DNA of 64,000 nucleotides from Sphingobacteriales bacterium 46-32 (GCA_001898485.1 MKTY01000012.1:1-64000); one strand, 5' to 3'; positions 27,295 through 36,075 are shown, counted from the first letter of the stretch. Notes: generated by a model from the sequence alone, not told the origin. Translations and numbers: made by a program.

Positions 27295-27690
27295 CTACTC
27301 TTCCAGTTTTACATTGTCAGTCTGGATGGTAAACTCATCACTCTCATTGGAAAGGTCTTCCAGACTGTACCCGCTTCCTGATGCTGCCATTTGAACAGGC
27401 CGTTTGTTGGCATCTGGGAGTGCATTATTCTGCACATCGGCATAGATGGCGCAAACATCTTCCGAACCGCTACAGCTAGGACTTTGACCTGTCAGATAGC
27501 GATAGCTTTCCGGGTTGTCGGGATTCGCAGGATCAATACACTCAAACCATGCCTGCACCAAAACGGTTTTTTGGTCTTTAGAGGCGGAGAGATTTTGTTT
27601 TTTAAAAGAGCTTAATGTAGAAATAGCTCCGACAGATAGGATCATGCCTACTATAGCAGCAAGCATGGAGATCCTTGTGCTTTTCTTCAT
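27295..27690 (-). CDS. DUF6520-like small secreted protein
   Basis: 131 residues: N-terminal signal-type helix (MLAAIVGMILSVGAIST) and a mature region with two pairs of Cys (WFECIDPANPDNPESYRYL, CSGSEDVCAIYADV). This matches the general look of DUF6520 proteins, small exported proteins common next to thioredoxin-fold and SusC/SusD genes in Bacteroidota. Function unknown. It converges on the SusD gene. Two CGTTTTG-type direct repeats lie about 340 bp upstream. Confidence 0.7.
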   Translation of the reverse strand: MKKSTRISMLAAIVGMILSVGAISTLSSFKKQNLSASKDQKTVLVQAWFECIDPANPDNPESYRYLTGQSPSCSGSEDVCAIYADVQNNALPDANKRPVQMAASGSGYSLEDLSNESDEFTIQTDNVKLEE

Positions 27691-28149
27691 TGTTTGAAGT
27701 TTTGATTTTTTGAAATTAATCTTCTACCTTTTTTCAAGAGATAGAAGATAGATACCACAGGTTAGCTAGTCGTGCGTCCGGGAACTGTTTGTTTCATCCT
27801 TTACGTCTTTGCTCCTTTCTCTTACAAAGGAGGCAGGTGGGCATGGTATTGCCAGGGATATCAAAACAATATCGAAAGCATCTCTTGCCAATCAAAGTCC
27901 TGATTAGTGCTGGTTCGGGAAACCTGCAGGTAACTGTTCGTACTTCCCGAAAGCATGAACAGATTTGTTGCAACAACATCCAGATGTCTCTATAAAGTTG
28001 GTTAGATTTATTTGAAAACTACCCGATCGTTTTGGACAAAAAACCGTCCGTTTTGTACATTCTTTTTCAAACAGCTTTAAGTTGATAAGAGTATTCCCTC
28101 ATCGTTATACAACATGAGGTATTACCAGAGATGATAGGGCGGCCCCATT
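27691..28149. other. 459-bp intergenic region with a regulator-type direct repeat
   Basis: No convincing gene; short frames on both strands lack features. Two direct repeats, CGTTTTGGAC (28028-28037) and CGTTTTGTAC (28049-28058), are exactly 21 bp apart, two helical turns, as for LytTR or AraC dimers. AraC and LytTR genes lie just beyond (28150-29037), so this may be their operator. Confidence 0.45.
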
Positions 28150-28497
28150 TTATGGTATCCGTTTCAATGATCCGGGGAGCTGGCCAAATTTCTTTTTAAA
28201 AGCCTTACTGAAACTATCCGCAGTTGTATATCCAATCAGAATAGCCACTTCCTGTACTTGTTTTCCTTCCTGCGACAACAGTTTATACGCCTGTTGCAAC
28301 CTGCGCTCTTTGATGAATTGTGGGATAGTATGGTGAAACTCTTTTTTAAAGACCCGGTTTAGGGTTTTGGCGGTGATATAGAATCGTTCGCTTAATTCCC
28401 TGAGGCCACCAAGACGAGGGTCTTCAAGGTTATCAAGTATATATTGCTGGACACTCAAGGTTTTTTCCCGGTTGGATTGAATTTTCGGCGGCTTCAT
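28150..28497 (-). CDS. AraC-type DNA-binding protein (domain alone)
   Basis: 115 residues, essentially only the AraC double helix-turn-helix: QQYILDNLEDPRLGGLRELS for the first, VQEVAILIGYTTADSFSKAF for the second, ending in QLPGSLKRIP. No ligand-binding domain, so it is either constitutive or controlled by its own abundance. It is one of several regulators between the uptake genes and the phage-like module. Confidence 0.85.
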   Translation of the reverse strand: MKPPKIQSNREKTLSVQQYILDNLEDPRLGGLRELSERFYITAKTLNRVFKKEFHHTIPQFIKERRLQQAYKLLSQEGKQVQEVAILIGYTTADSFSKAFKKKFGQLPGSLKRIP

Positions 28498-28659
28498 GCC
28501 GTTAAGGTTTAAAGTGGAAGGGATAAGGTGTTTTCTTTACAAAGCTATCAACCCTTATTCTTGAAATCATCAGCCCAAACGACGTTTCGCATAGCGAAAA
28601 GGCAGTTTAGCATAATTAACGCAGCCTTTCAAAAATGAGTTGAGTTTGAAACTAGAATA

Positions 28660-29037
28660 TTAAAGGATGTAAATCTTTTGTATCAAGTCTTTTTTGCCAT
28701 CCTTCCCGAATCCAAACGGTAGCCCATTGGCTAATATCATTTGATCCTTGTCAAACCAGTCTATCCAAATGATATTTATAATAACACTTTGATTAATGCG
28801 GCTAAACTTATCCGCAGGCAATCTATTCATTGCCTCTTTCAGATTAAACAGAGAAAGATAAATACCATGAAATGTATGGAATTTAACATACGATCCCGCT
28901 GCTTCGATCCAAATAATATCACATAGAAAAAGCCGGAGAAATGATCGTTCTACTGGAATAAAAATGTATTGTGTAGCAGAGAAGATAGTTTGTCGGATTA
29001 GTTGAATATCGTCCTTATGGAGTGGGATTTTTTTCAT
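28660..29037 (-). CDS. LytTR DNA-binding protein without receiver
   Basis: 125 residues; residues 20-120 are a LytTR domain (CDIIWIEAAGSYVKFHTFHG, FSRINQSVIINIIWIDWFDK, LPFGFGKDGKKDLIQK). There is no receiver domain and no adjacent kinase, so it is a stand-alone regulator. It is 162 bp upstream of the AraC-type gene on the same strand. The direct repeat at 28028-28058 has the spacing expected of a LytTR site. Confidence 0.85.
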   Translation of the reverse strand: MKKIPLHKDDIQLIRQTIFSATQYIFIPVERSFLRLFLCDIIWIEAAGSYVKFHTFHGIYLSLFNLKEAMNRLPADKFSRINQSVIINIIWIDWFDKDQMILANGLPFGFGKDGKKDLIQKIYIL

Positions 29038-29150
29038 TAGCTAAGGTTTGAGGTTAGCAAAAATGCCTATAATCCATGAATTAGTTATGGTCGAATACGA
29101 CCATAACATAATATTGAATAATGGGTATTTTGTGCTAAATCCTCAACCTT

Positions 29151-29417
29151 ATGTACCGGTCACTATGTGAAGCAAAAGCCCAATTGATCTTAGCCTTGCA
29201 AGAGCAAAAGAAGCTCCAAAAAGAAATAAAAGAACTGCGGCAGTATATCAACGCATTTGAGGAAAAACCGGATTTAGACAAACGCAATAGGGAAATATAC
29301 ACCGGATTTAAAGAAGGAAAAGCCTTGCATGATTTAGCCGCTCAATGGGGAATTTCCAAGGCGCGAGTTAAATACATCTGTGATAGATGCTCTTTTCAGG
29401 AAAGGAAAAAGTGTTAA
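29151..29417 (+). CDS. Small coiled-coil and helix-turn-helix protein
   Basis: 88 residues. Residues 8-40 form a charged helix (LQEQKKLQKEIKELRQYI); residues 50-82 look like a helix-turn-helix (GFKEGKALHDLAAQWGISKARVKYIC). A DNA-binding role is likely. It is the first plus-strand gene towards the phage-like module. No family name is recognised. Confidence 0.55.
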   Translation: MYRSLCEAKAQLILALQEQKKLQKEIKELRQYINAFEEKPDLDKRNREIYTGFKEGKALHDLAAQWGISKARVKYICDRCSFQERKKC

Positions 29418-29639
29418 ACTTCAAAGTGAAAATACTTATCTCAGCGTTTTCAGGCGTACTTGATCCTCTTTCGTATAGCCAAACCCCCATTTTACATAAA
29501 TAACTTGCAGTCCTTTCAGAAAATGACAAGATTTAAACGGCATTCCCCTCTATCCAGGCTGTTATAACCGAATGGCAGTTACTTTTTTTGTGTTCTTACA
29601 TAAGAACTTCAAGCCCCGTCGCCCTAAACCAATCATTAT

Positions 29640-29858
29640 ATGAAAATCTCGAACCCTTCCCCTAAAAGGGCGGTCATAAGGCCGTCCAGTCTTAAAGAAC
29701 TGGCCAATATGTATGGCATGGACAGAAAAACAATGTCCCGCTGGTTAAAACCTCACTATGCACGAATCGGTGAAAGAATAGGCAGGTACTATAATGTCCG
29801 GCAAATGGAGGCCATTTTTGATGCACTCGGTTTTCCACCGGCCTTTGATGAGGTATGA
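29640..29858 (+). CDS. Small helix-turn-helix protein
   Basis: 72 residues with a winged-helix type DNA-binding segment (SSLKELANMYGMDRKTMSRW, then YYNVRQMEAIFDALGFPPAF). It has the same layout as the protein at 30237, and the two look like distant paralogues. Small DNA binders like this often act as excisionases or module switches. A terminator follows at 30005. Confidence 0.6.
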   Translation: MKISNPSPKRAVIRPSSLKELANMYGMDRKTMSRWLKPHYARIGERIGRYYNVRQMEAIFDALGFPPAFDEV

Positions 29859-30236
29859 AACCTCATAGATAGCACATTACTTACGCATGACTATCACATG
29901 CCTATCACATGATCATTTCATTGAACACCGCACAGCTTACACATTCTATTTCTGCAAGCGTCGCCGTTTTATTTTAAAAAACTAGACACTTGAACGGAGG
30001 ATGTAAACCCGGCAGGTACTTCCGCCGGGTTTTATTTTTTTGATTTCGGAACACCTCTATTCATTTAAACAGCCTGGTAACAACAAGGAATTAGCCGCAT
30101 TTCCTTACCACTTCGTCCCATATTGGGGACAACACAGTATTTCAGCTCCCAAACGGGACAATGCCCCTTTCCCCCAATAGTATGTTTGTCTTCACAAGTT
30201 GAGAGCAAAACAGATTTATCACCTAACCCTGTGAAG
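29859..30236. other. 378-bp gap with terminator, head of the phage-like module
   Basis: Contains the hairpin terminator at 30005-30040 and then about 195 bp before the next gene. The promoter of the phage-like module is probably here, but I see no clear consensus. Base composition changes to GC-richer from about 30.5 kb on. Confidence 0.4.
30005..30040 (+). terminator. Strong terminator before the phage-like module
   Basis: AAACCCGGC (30005-30013) pairs with GCCGGGTTT (30024-30032), followed by ATTTTTTT on the plus strand. It would stop transcripts of the small helix-turn-helix gene at 29640 from running into the module. Confidence 0.75.
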
Positions 30237-30500
30237 ATGGCTATCCACAAAAGCAAACGTTTCTATGATGAGGAAGGAAGTCTTATCATCAAGCCTTACC
30301 GGCTCATAGACCTCGCGCAGATATTTGATGTGAACTACCGCACTTTCAAAAGATGGATCAGCAATATCGAAAAAGAAATGGGCAAGCCAGATGGCAAATA
30401 CTATTCGATCAAACAGGTTGAGTACATGATCGCGCAGTTTGGATTACCGCGCAAATTAAATACAGTCGTTGCAGAAGATGCGTTGCGGAGTGCAGCCTGA
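30237..30500 (+). CDS. Small helix-turn-helix protein, head of phage-like module
   Basis: 87 residues from ATG 30237; an upstream in-frame start at 30123 would add a stretch without protein character. The segment RLIDLAQIFDVNYRTFKRW with KYYSIKQVEYMIAQFGLP parallels the gene at 29640. It is the first gene of a long plus-strand run and may regulate it. Confidence 0.6.
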   Translation: MAIHKSKRFYDEEGSLIIKPYRLIDLAQIFDVNYRTFKRWISNIEKEMGKPDGKYYSIKQVEYMIAQFGLPRKLNTVVAEDALRSAA

Positions 30501-30525
30501 TCACAAACATTAATTCGATTCAACT

Positions 30526-30723
30526 ATGAAAACCGATAATACCACACAAAACATTTTTTTGACCGGCTTTATCCTGCTGGCAAACCTGGACTTTGCCGGC
30601 CTTTTGGAATATGGGTTGAAGGCGGTCATCGGTGGCGGTATCTGGCTGGCCTTTAAACTGGCGGCTGACCGGATAGATCGCAACAGAAAAAGCAATCCGC
30701 CAAAACCTCCGAAAGATGAGTAA
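30526..30723 (+). CDS. Small single-span membrane protein
   Basis: 65 residues with a hydrophobic stretch around residues 10-45 (IFLTGFILLANLDFAGLLEY, VIGGGIWLAFKLA) and a basic, Pro-rich tail (NRKSNPPKPPKDE). Its end overlaps the next start by 8 bp. Short membrane proteins are frequent in phages with an internal membrane, but the sequence alone does not show a role. Confidence 0.55.
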   Translation: MKTDNTTQNIFLTGFILLANLDFAGLLEYGLKAVIGGGIWLAFKLAADRIDRNRKSNPPKPPKDE

Positions 30724-31192
30724 AAACATTTTGGTACTGACCTTGATCGGCGGAGGGCTGATAGCCGGGTACAGCTTTTATGCGAACATGAAAAAGACGA
30801 CGGCAGAATTGCAGGTGATCCCGGATGCCAGCTTACACGCCGTGAATTGGGACGGTCTTATCATTCGCCTGGACATTGTTTTGAAAAACCCCACGAAGGG
30901 GAGCTTCTCCATCAAGTTCCCCTTCATTAAGCTGATGTATAAAAATACACTGGTGGGAAGTTCCGAAGTCGTGAACAAAGACATTGAGATACCGGCGTTC
31001 GGCCAGGCTAAGATCACCAAACTGATGGTCACTATACCGATGATCAGCATTTTTTCGGTGTCCACTTCGATCCTAAAAGCCATTCAAAACAAAGAGCAGG
31101 TGAAGATCACCGCAACGATGTTAACGACCATTGACCTGGGACTGGTAAAAGTTCCTTTTGAAGAAAGTCACGAGGTTATTCTGAAAAAATAA
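30716..31192 (+). CDS. Membrane-anchored beta-sandwich protein (LEA-2/WHy-like)
   Basis: 158 residues. One transmembrane segment (residues 5-22), then a domain with alternating strands: GLIIRLDIVLKNPTKGSFSI, SIKFPFIKLMYKN, and KITKLMVTIP. The N-P-[T]-K-G-x-F motif after a hydrophobic strand is like the LEA type 2 / WHy fold. Overlaps the following start by 1 bp. Possibly a virion membrane protein; unproven. Confidence 0.5.
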   Translation: MSKNILVLTLIGGGLIAGYSFYANMKKTTAELQVIPDASLHAVNWDGLIIRLDIVLKNPTKGSFSIKFPFIKLMYKNTLVGSSEVVNKDIEIPAFGQAKITKLMVTIPMISIFSVSTSILKAIQNKEQVKITATMLTTIDLGLVKVPFEESHEVILKK

Positions 31193-32934
31193 TGGAAGCA
31201 CGCAAACCCCGACATATCAGGCATGGTAATGAGTTCGATGAATTGTTCCCCGGAGCGAACCGGGGTAATCAGACAATCCGGCGCAACGCCAACCTGGACG
31301 ATACGGTGGTATTCATTCCGAAAGTGGTAAAAGATACACTGGAACAGACCGAAGGCATTACACGAAGGCTGAAGGGAAGGAATGTATATGACACCTGTAA
31401 AAACATCTGGCATTTTGTATATGACCATATTCAGTATAAAAAAGATGAGGAAGGATTTGAACAGATACGCAGCCCGGCAAGGACATGGCATGACCGGGAG
31501 GAAGGCGTAGACTGTGACTGTTATTCGGTGTTTATTTCCAGCATCCTTACCAATTTGGGCATTGCCCATACGCTACGGATCACGAAATATTCCCGCAAAC
31601 ACTTCCAGCATATTTACCCGGTCGTTCCGCATGGATCACGGCATATCACCCTTGACTGCGTGACCGATCAGTTTGACTTTGAAGTACCCTATTCAGAAAA
31701 AAAAGATTTTCCTATGGATTTGCAATACCTGGACGGACTCGATGGCCTGGAGGGACATACGCTCGGCCTGTTCGGCAAAAAGAAAAAGAAGAAGGCGGCA
31801 GCAGCCGCTGCTGCTGCCGCCGCTTCACTGGACCCAAATGCACCGCCACCGCCGCCCAAGAAGAAAAAGAAGGGCTTCTTTAAGAAAGTCCTGAACGTGG
31901 TCAATAAGATCAACCCGGCCACACTGCTGTTGCGTAACGGAGTACTCGCAGCCATGAAGCTGAATATTAAAAACGTCGCCAAACGCCTGCGGTGGAGTTA
32001 TCTGCCTGCTGACAAGATCGCCCAACACGGTATAGATCCCGCCAAATATCAAAAGCTGGTCAATACGCGGATGAAGCTGGAGAATATCTTCTACGGGGCC
32101 GGTGGCAATCCCAAAAACCTGCGCAAAGCGATCCTGAATGGTAAAGGCAATAAAGATAAAGCGGTCAGCGGCCTGGGGATGCTTCCCATGCAGGAATGGA
32201 CAGGCGTACTCAACGAATACAGTTCACTCGGTGAACTGTTGGGGGATGAAATATACCATTCCGAAAACGTGGAAGGCATGGAAGGCTTTGGTGGGTTTGG
32301 TGAACTCGGTGAACCGATCAGTCTTGCCAGTATCGGCGCTGCGATGGGTGTGATCGCAGGCATTGTCTCTGCCTTGAAACAGATCGGCAGCATTTTTAAG
32401 GGAAAGGAAAAGGGTTCAGAAGACTTTGATGAAGCGTTGACCGATTCTACTGAAAACAATGTGAACGCCTCTGCCGCGGCTTCTGCTGCTGCGGCTGCAA
32501 CCGCCGCTGCTAATACTGCCCCTGTAACGGCTGAAGCGGCCAGCCTTCCTGCTATCCTGGAGAGTGATACTTCGTCCCCGGCAGATAGCGGCGATCAAAG
32601 CTATGCCATGACTACGCAGCGCTCCGCCGAAGTACCCGAACCTGAAGCAGATTATAGCACGGCCATGAGTACCCCTACAGGATCAGGCACTCCGGCGGCT
32701 TCCGGCAACACAACTCCTAAAACCGGCTTTTGGGATAAAAACAAGAAATGGCTCAAACCGGTGGCTATTGGTGTGGGCGGCCTTACCCTGATCGCCATCG
32801 GATATAAACTGATCAAGAGCAAAAAAGCAGCTCCCAAATCTTCCAAAGCTGCGGCTTTATCTGGCCTGCCACGAAAAAGAAAAAAGAAGGGCCGCAAAAA
32901 GCATAATCGTATAAAAGCGGTTGCGCTGCTCTAA
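31192..32934 (+). CDS. Large transglutaminase-like protein, low-complexity and membrane-anchored
   Basis: 580 residues. Residues 65-160 hold a transglutaminase-like core: the GVDCDCYSVFISS block with Cys108/Cys110, then His140 (HIYPVV) and Asp155 (TLDCV), the Cys-His-Asp triad of cysteine proteases and crosslinkers. Then come a GLDGLEG motif, a run of Lys and Ala, a Pro-rich patch, more Ala-rich sequence, one transmembrane segment near 528-545 and a strongly basic end (RKRKKKGRKKHNR) that could bind nucleic acid or the membrane surface. It could process or crosslink capsid proteins; that is inference. Confidence 0.6.
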   Translation: MEARKPRHIRHGNEFDELFPGANRGNQTIRRNANLDDTVVFIPKVVKDTLEQTEGITRRLKGRNVYDTCKNIWHFVYDHIQYKKDEEGFEQIRSPARTWHDREEGVDCDCYSVFISSILTNLGIAHTLRITKYSRKHFQHIYPVVPHGSRHITLDCVTDQFDFEVPYSEKKDFPMDLQYLDGLDGLEGHTLGLFGKKKKKKAAAAAAAAAASLDPNAPPPPPKKKKKGFFKKVLNVVNKINPATLLLRNGVLAAMKLNIKNVAKRLRWSYLPADKIAQHGIDPAKYQKLVNTRMKLENIFYGAGGNPKNLRKAILNGKGNKDKAVSGLGMLPMQEWTGVLNEYSSLGELLGDEIYHSENVEGMEGFGGFGELGEPISLASIGAAMGVIAGIVSALKQIGSIFKGKEKGSEDFDEALTDSTENNVNASAAASAAAAATAAANTAPVTAEAASLPAILESDTSSPADSGDQSYAMTTQRSAEVPEPEADYSTAMSTPTGSGTPAASGNTTPKTGFWDKNKKWLKPVAIGVGGLTLIAIGYKLIKSKKAAPKSSKAAALSGLPRKRKKKGRKKHNRIKAVALL

Positions 32935-32966
32935 CTATTCCAATCAACTTTCAAAGTATTTATACA

Positions 32967-33557
32967 ATGGCAAAAAACAAAAACAGCTACGAGAAAAAAG
33001 CCCGCAAGAAAGGATTTCTCGCAGGCATCAACGAGGGACTGCCGACCAAAGGCAACCTGAAAAATTCCGTCATGGAAACTGGCCTGAGCCTGTTGGTGGG
33101 GGTACTTGGCGGCGGCTTTGTCGGAGCAGCCATTGGCCGCCCCTCACTGCTGCTGGGGATCGCCACCACCGGGGCCGGTCACTTTACCGATAGCAAGTTG
33201 CTGCAAATATTCGGGGTTGGTATGATGGCCTCCAATGGCTTTCAGAAAGGAAATGCCGTAAGTGGTCTTGAAGGACTCGACGGCGTTAAGGAACGTCTGC
33301 AAGCCTACCGCGAAACCTTTTCTGAAAAACTCTACCTCGATAAGCTGTTGAAGAAAAAAGCAGCGGCGGCAGGTACAACAGAAGGCTTTGGAGAATTGCA
33401 ATACTTCACTTATCCCGATAACTCCATGAGTGGAACACTTGCCGCCCTGGATGATATCGAGGACCAGATCGCTGAATCAGCCCGGCAGTTTCAGGGACGG
33501 CTTGCGGGAGGCGATGATGAGCTGGAAATAGGCGACCTGGAAGGCATAAACTATTAA
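32967..33557 (+). CDS. Two-span membrane protein with GLEGLDG motif
   Basis: 196 residues. A basic N-terminus, two Gly-rich transmembrane helices around residues 38-60 and 63-90 (LLVGVLGGGFVGAAIG, LLLGIATTGAGHF), then a charged soluble region with GLEGLDG and TEGFGEL. It lies between the transglutaminase-like and possible capsid genes. This would suit a protein in an internal phage membrane; no family is recognised. Confidence 0.5.
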   Translation: MAKNKNSYEKKARKKGFLAGINEGLPTKGNLKNSVMETGLSLLVGVLGGGFVGAAIGRPSLLLGIATTGAGHFTDSKLLQIFGVGMMASNGFQKGNAVSGLEGLDGVKERLQAYRETFSEKLYLDKLLKKKAAAAGTTEGFGELQYFTYPDNSMSGTLAALDDIEDQIAESARQFQGRLAGGDDELEIGDLEGINY

Positions 33558-33611
33558 GATTCGACTACCTGTTTTGAAAACAACTTTTTTAAATCCGTAA
33601 ACTATACAACT

Positions 33612-34328
33612 ATGTTAGGCATTCTGGATGGTATTGAAGAATACAACAATGCAGGCGCATTGATTGGCCTGGATGGCGATGAAGGAGAACTGCTGGGGGC
33701 GCTCAAACGCATGAACCCGGTCAAACGGCAGCGGACGATGAATAAACTGGCCAATACCGGCGCACCAAGCCGGGGATCACGCGCGGAGATGGAAAAATTC
33801 TTTGGTGAATTACCGGCCCATATCAAAGAAGGACTGGCCAATGGCGGCCTGCGGCTGGCAGATATGACTATCTACTCCATCAAGCCCGTGACGAGCAAAA
33901 CGATCAAAATGTTCGAGACACAGGACGATAAGGAGATCGGTCTGCGTAACGTGTCCAATGCCAAACTGCCCAAGAACCAGGCATTCATGGTGAGCGGTAT
34001 TTACCTGCTGGCGGGTGTATCGGCTGATGCCACCAAAGACAAGATCATTGCGACCGAGTTCAAAGGACTCGAAAACTTCAATGCACTTGCCAATGGAGAG
34101 TTCTCACTCAAATCGAACAAAAAGCAGATCGTCCCGGAAACCTCCAACGCGGTGTTCAAGACAGCAGCCTATCACCAGGTACCGATCGGTTATTACAAGC
34201 TGGCTAATCCCCGGCTGATCGAAGATGATATCTTAATTGAAATGACCATTGAACTGGGCAGTATGGACGGTGTGGCGGCCAACACCTACATCTTCGCCGG
34301 TCTGCACGGCACTGTGACCACACCGTAA
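33612..34328 (+). CDS. Possible major capsid protein (jelly-roll type)
   Basis: 238 residues, soluble, without signal peptide or membrane segment. An N-terminal helix-rich part with IGLDGDEGELLGAL is followed from residue 90 by regularly spaced beta strands and short turns (TIYSIKPVTSKTIKMFET, NQAFMVSGIYLLAGV, NGEFSLKSNKKQIV, PIGYYKLANPRLIEDD, LIEMTIELGS, NTYIFAGLHGTVT). Size, strand pattern and position beside membrane-protein genes recall jelly-roll capsid proteins of tailless phages. I recognise no exact family, so this is a structural guess. Alternatives are a spike or scaffold. Confidence 0.35.
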   Translation: MLGILDGIEEYNNAGALIGLDGDEGELLGALKRMNPVKRQRTMNKLANTGAPSRGSRAEMEKFFGELPAHIKEGLANGGLRLADMTIYSIKPVTSKTIKMFETQDDKEIGLRNVSNAKLPKNQAFMVSGIYLLAGVSADATKDKIIATEFKGLENFNALANGEFSLKSNKKQIVPETSNAVFKTAAYHQVPIGYYKLANPRLIEDDILIEMTIELGSMDGVAANTYIFAGLHGTVTTP

Positions 34329-34334
34329 TAGCGG

Positions 34335-34871
34335 ATGCTGAATAAATACCAGTGGACAGCCATTGTCGCCGCTTTACTGTTACCCGGTGTGCTACTCGCG
34401 GCGACCCGCCGACCGCCTTCTCTTAATCAGCTTTACCGGAACCTTCGTGCCTTTTTACAGATGATCCAATATGCGGAAGGAACCTGGGGACCTAATGCTT
34501 ACCGGATGCTGTTCGGTGGTGGATTATTCAACAGTTACGACCAGCATCCGGGTATAGCGGTGACACGAGCATGTATAACCAGTACGGCAGCCGGAGCCTA
34601 TCAGTTCTTAGGTAGTACCTGGAGCAGTTTGCAAAAGGATTTGAAGCTGCCGGATTTCAGTCCTGTTTCGCAGGATAAGGCCACCGTTGAACTGATCAGA
34701 AGAAAAGGGGCTTTACCTGATATTCTAAGCGGTAGAATTGCTGATGCGATCTACAAATGCCGCAAGGTCTGGGCCTCCTTTCCCGGTGCAGGCTATGGAC
34801 AGGGAGAACGACCGGTCACTGATCTGCTCCGGTTTTATGTGCAGGCCGGTGGACAACTTTTAACAACCTAA
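34335..34871 (+). CDS. Membrane-anchored lysozyme-like muramidase
   Basis: 178 residues. An N-terminal hydrophobic segment (residues 8-23), then a lysozyme-like domain: MIQYAEGTWGPNAYR with the likely catalytic Glu48, and STAAGAYQFLGSTWSS, the pattern of lambda-endolysin-like GH104 muramidases, which cut the glycan strands of peptidoglycan. It starts 7 bp after the possible capsid gene. The anchored form suits a virion-bound enzyme or an export-dependent endolysin. Confidence 0.8.
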   Translation: MLNKYQWTAIVAALLLPGVLLAATRRPPSLNQLYRNLRAFLQMIQYAEGTWGPNAYRMLFGGGLFNSYDQHPGIAVTRACITSTAAGAYQFLGSTWSSLQKDLKLPDFSPVSQDKATVELIRRKGALPDILSGRIADAIYKCRKVWASFPGAGYGQGERPVTDLLRFYVQAGGQLLTT

Positions 34872-34880
34872 GTAACGATC

Positions 34881-35264
34881 ATGTTAACCCGCATTAAAAA
34901 ACGCTATGATATTGAGATCACGCAAGCAGATGCGCTTCATGCGAAGACATTTGAACTGGACAAAAATATTGTCAAAGTGCATGGTCTTTTACTCGAAAGT
35001 AACCGAGACGATTTCCTTTATTATCGGGGTACTTGTAAGATAGAGATCAACCGCCAGGAAATTTTCCCCGAAGGTTATGCCGCCAAACTGCTCATGAGTG
35101 GTGTGAACGTATCGCCTAACGAGCGGTACTATGATCTGTGCGGACTGGAGCCGGGCAATGGACAGGTACGGGTTGAGTACAAAGACAATACGCACGTTCA
35201 GTTATTGTTTGCGGGCTACCGGGTATCGCTGTACCTGGATTGTGAAACCACCGAACTCTTATGA
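34881..35264 (+). CDS. Small beta-rich protein A (unknown)
   Basis: 127 residues, soluble, beta-rich (FLYYRGTCKIEINRQEIFPE, YYDLCGLEPGNGQVRVEYKD, VQLLFAGYRVSLYLDCE). No recognised domain. It is the first of three consecutive genes of similar size and style that overlap each other (34881, 35261, 35746). They could be minor capsid or spike parts if the module is viral. Confidence 0.45.
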   Translation: MLTRIKKRYDIEITQADALHAKTFELDKNIVKVHGLLLESNRDDFLYYRGTCKIEINRQEIFPEGYAAKLLMSGVNVSPNERYYDLCGLEPGNGQVRVEYKDNTHVQLLFAGYRVSLYLDCETTELL

Positions 35265-35749
35265 CAATTGAGCAAGCCATTACGCACCGTTTTACGATAG
35301 CCCGCCTGGGAGAAAAAGTTTTTTTCCAATTCCGGCTTCCGCGTGACAGCCGCCGGGTAATTGGATTGGAATATGATGTACGGAAGACCAGCGGCGAAGA
35401 AACACCCTACGTCAGTTTGGTCTTTGACCCCGATGGTGATCCTTACTTTAAACGAAACACCAATAAGCTGATCGGGCGGTTAAGCCTGCAGAATCGCAGT
35501 TGTGAGGGACTGTTTTACCAGGGTGATCTGATAGAGAACCGCAATAAGGCGCAGTACGAAGGAATCCATGCGCAGCTCTTTTCACCTGAACCCTGGATGC
35601 ACAGTCAAAAAAGAGAAGAGATTGATTTTAATGTCAGCGCCGGGATCGTCGAAGGTTTTTTTGAAGATGCCAATTTCGGACAGTACGAATTTGTGGGATT
35701 GGAGTATGAAGTGTTCTTGTATTTATGGATTGAAAAATGTGTTGCATGA
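35261..35749 (+). CDS. Small beta-rich protein B (unknown)
   Basis: 162 residues, soluble; strands such as KVFFQFRLPRDSRRVIGLEY and QYEFVGLEYEVFLYLWIEK. It overlaps its predecessor and its successor by 4 bp (ATGA). Translational coupling suggests the three products are needed together. No family is recognised. Confidence 0.45.
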   Translation: MTIEQAITHRFTIARLGEKVFFQFRLPRDSRRVIGLEYDVRKTSGEETPYVSLVFDPDGDPYFKRNTNKLIGRLSLQNRSCEGLFYQGDLIENRNKAQYEGIHAQLFSPEPWMHSQKREEIDFNVSAGIVEGFFEDANFGQYEFVGLEYEVFLYLWIEKCVA

Positions 35750-36075
35750 CCACTGATCTGGCTTTAGAATATATACGCGGCAGAGCTTGTGAACTGTGCT
35801 ATGGAAAGGAGTACACGATCCGGTTTCGTCATTTTGTACTGCAACCGCATGAATCGCGGATGATAGACGGGCACAACCAGTTTTTTATCCTGGTGGAACC
35901 CTATTGTTTGATCCGGGTAGAGAGCGCCACCGCCATTTTTGATTTAAGCGAAGACAAGGCAAATGAACTGGAATATGAACACCGGGGAACCATTGTGCTG
36001 CTGAACCAATCCGTGTTTCTCAATCATGCAAGGTTTATCCAGGTCATTCCCAAAATATGCACACCATGCCCGTAA
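35746..36075 (+). CDS. Small beta-rich protein C (unknown)
   Basis: 109 residues from the coupled ATG at 35746 (the frame opens at 35737). Strands: KEYTIRFRHFVLQPHESRMI, QFFILVEPYCLIRVES, GTIVLLNQSVFLNH. Cys-x-x-Cys near its end (CTPCP). Third of the coupled trio; its end overlaps the next frame. Confidence 0.4.
   Translation: MTTDLALEYIRGRACELCYGKEYTIRFRHFVLQPHESRMIDGHNQFFILVEPYCLIRVESATAIFDLSEDKANELEYEHRGTIVLLNQSVFLNHARFIQVIPKICTPCP

Noticed and set aside
27789-27995. Short open frames on both strands upstream of the DUF6520-like gene
   Set aside because: Odd composition, no start context, no family features; treated as intergenic.
31770-31860. Possible frameshift or repeat expansion in the Lys/Ala/Pro-rich stretch
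   Set aside because: The frame is open on both sides and continues to a transmembrane segment and basic end; it is low-complexity protein sequence.
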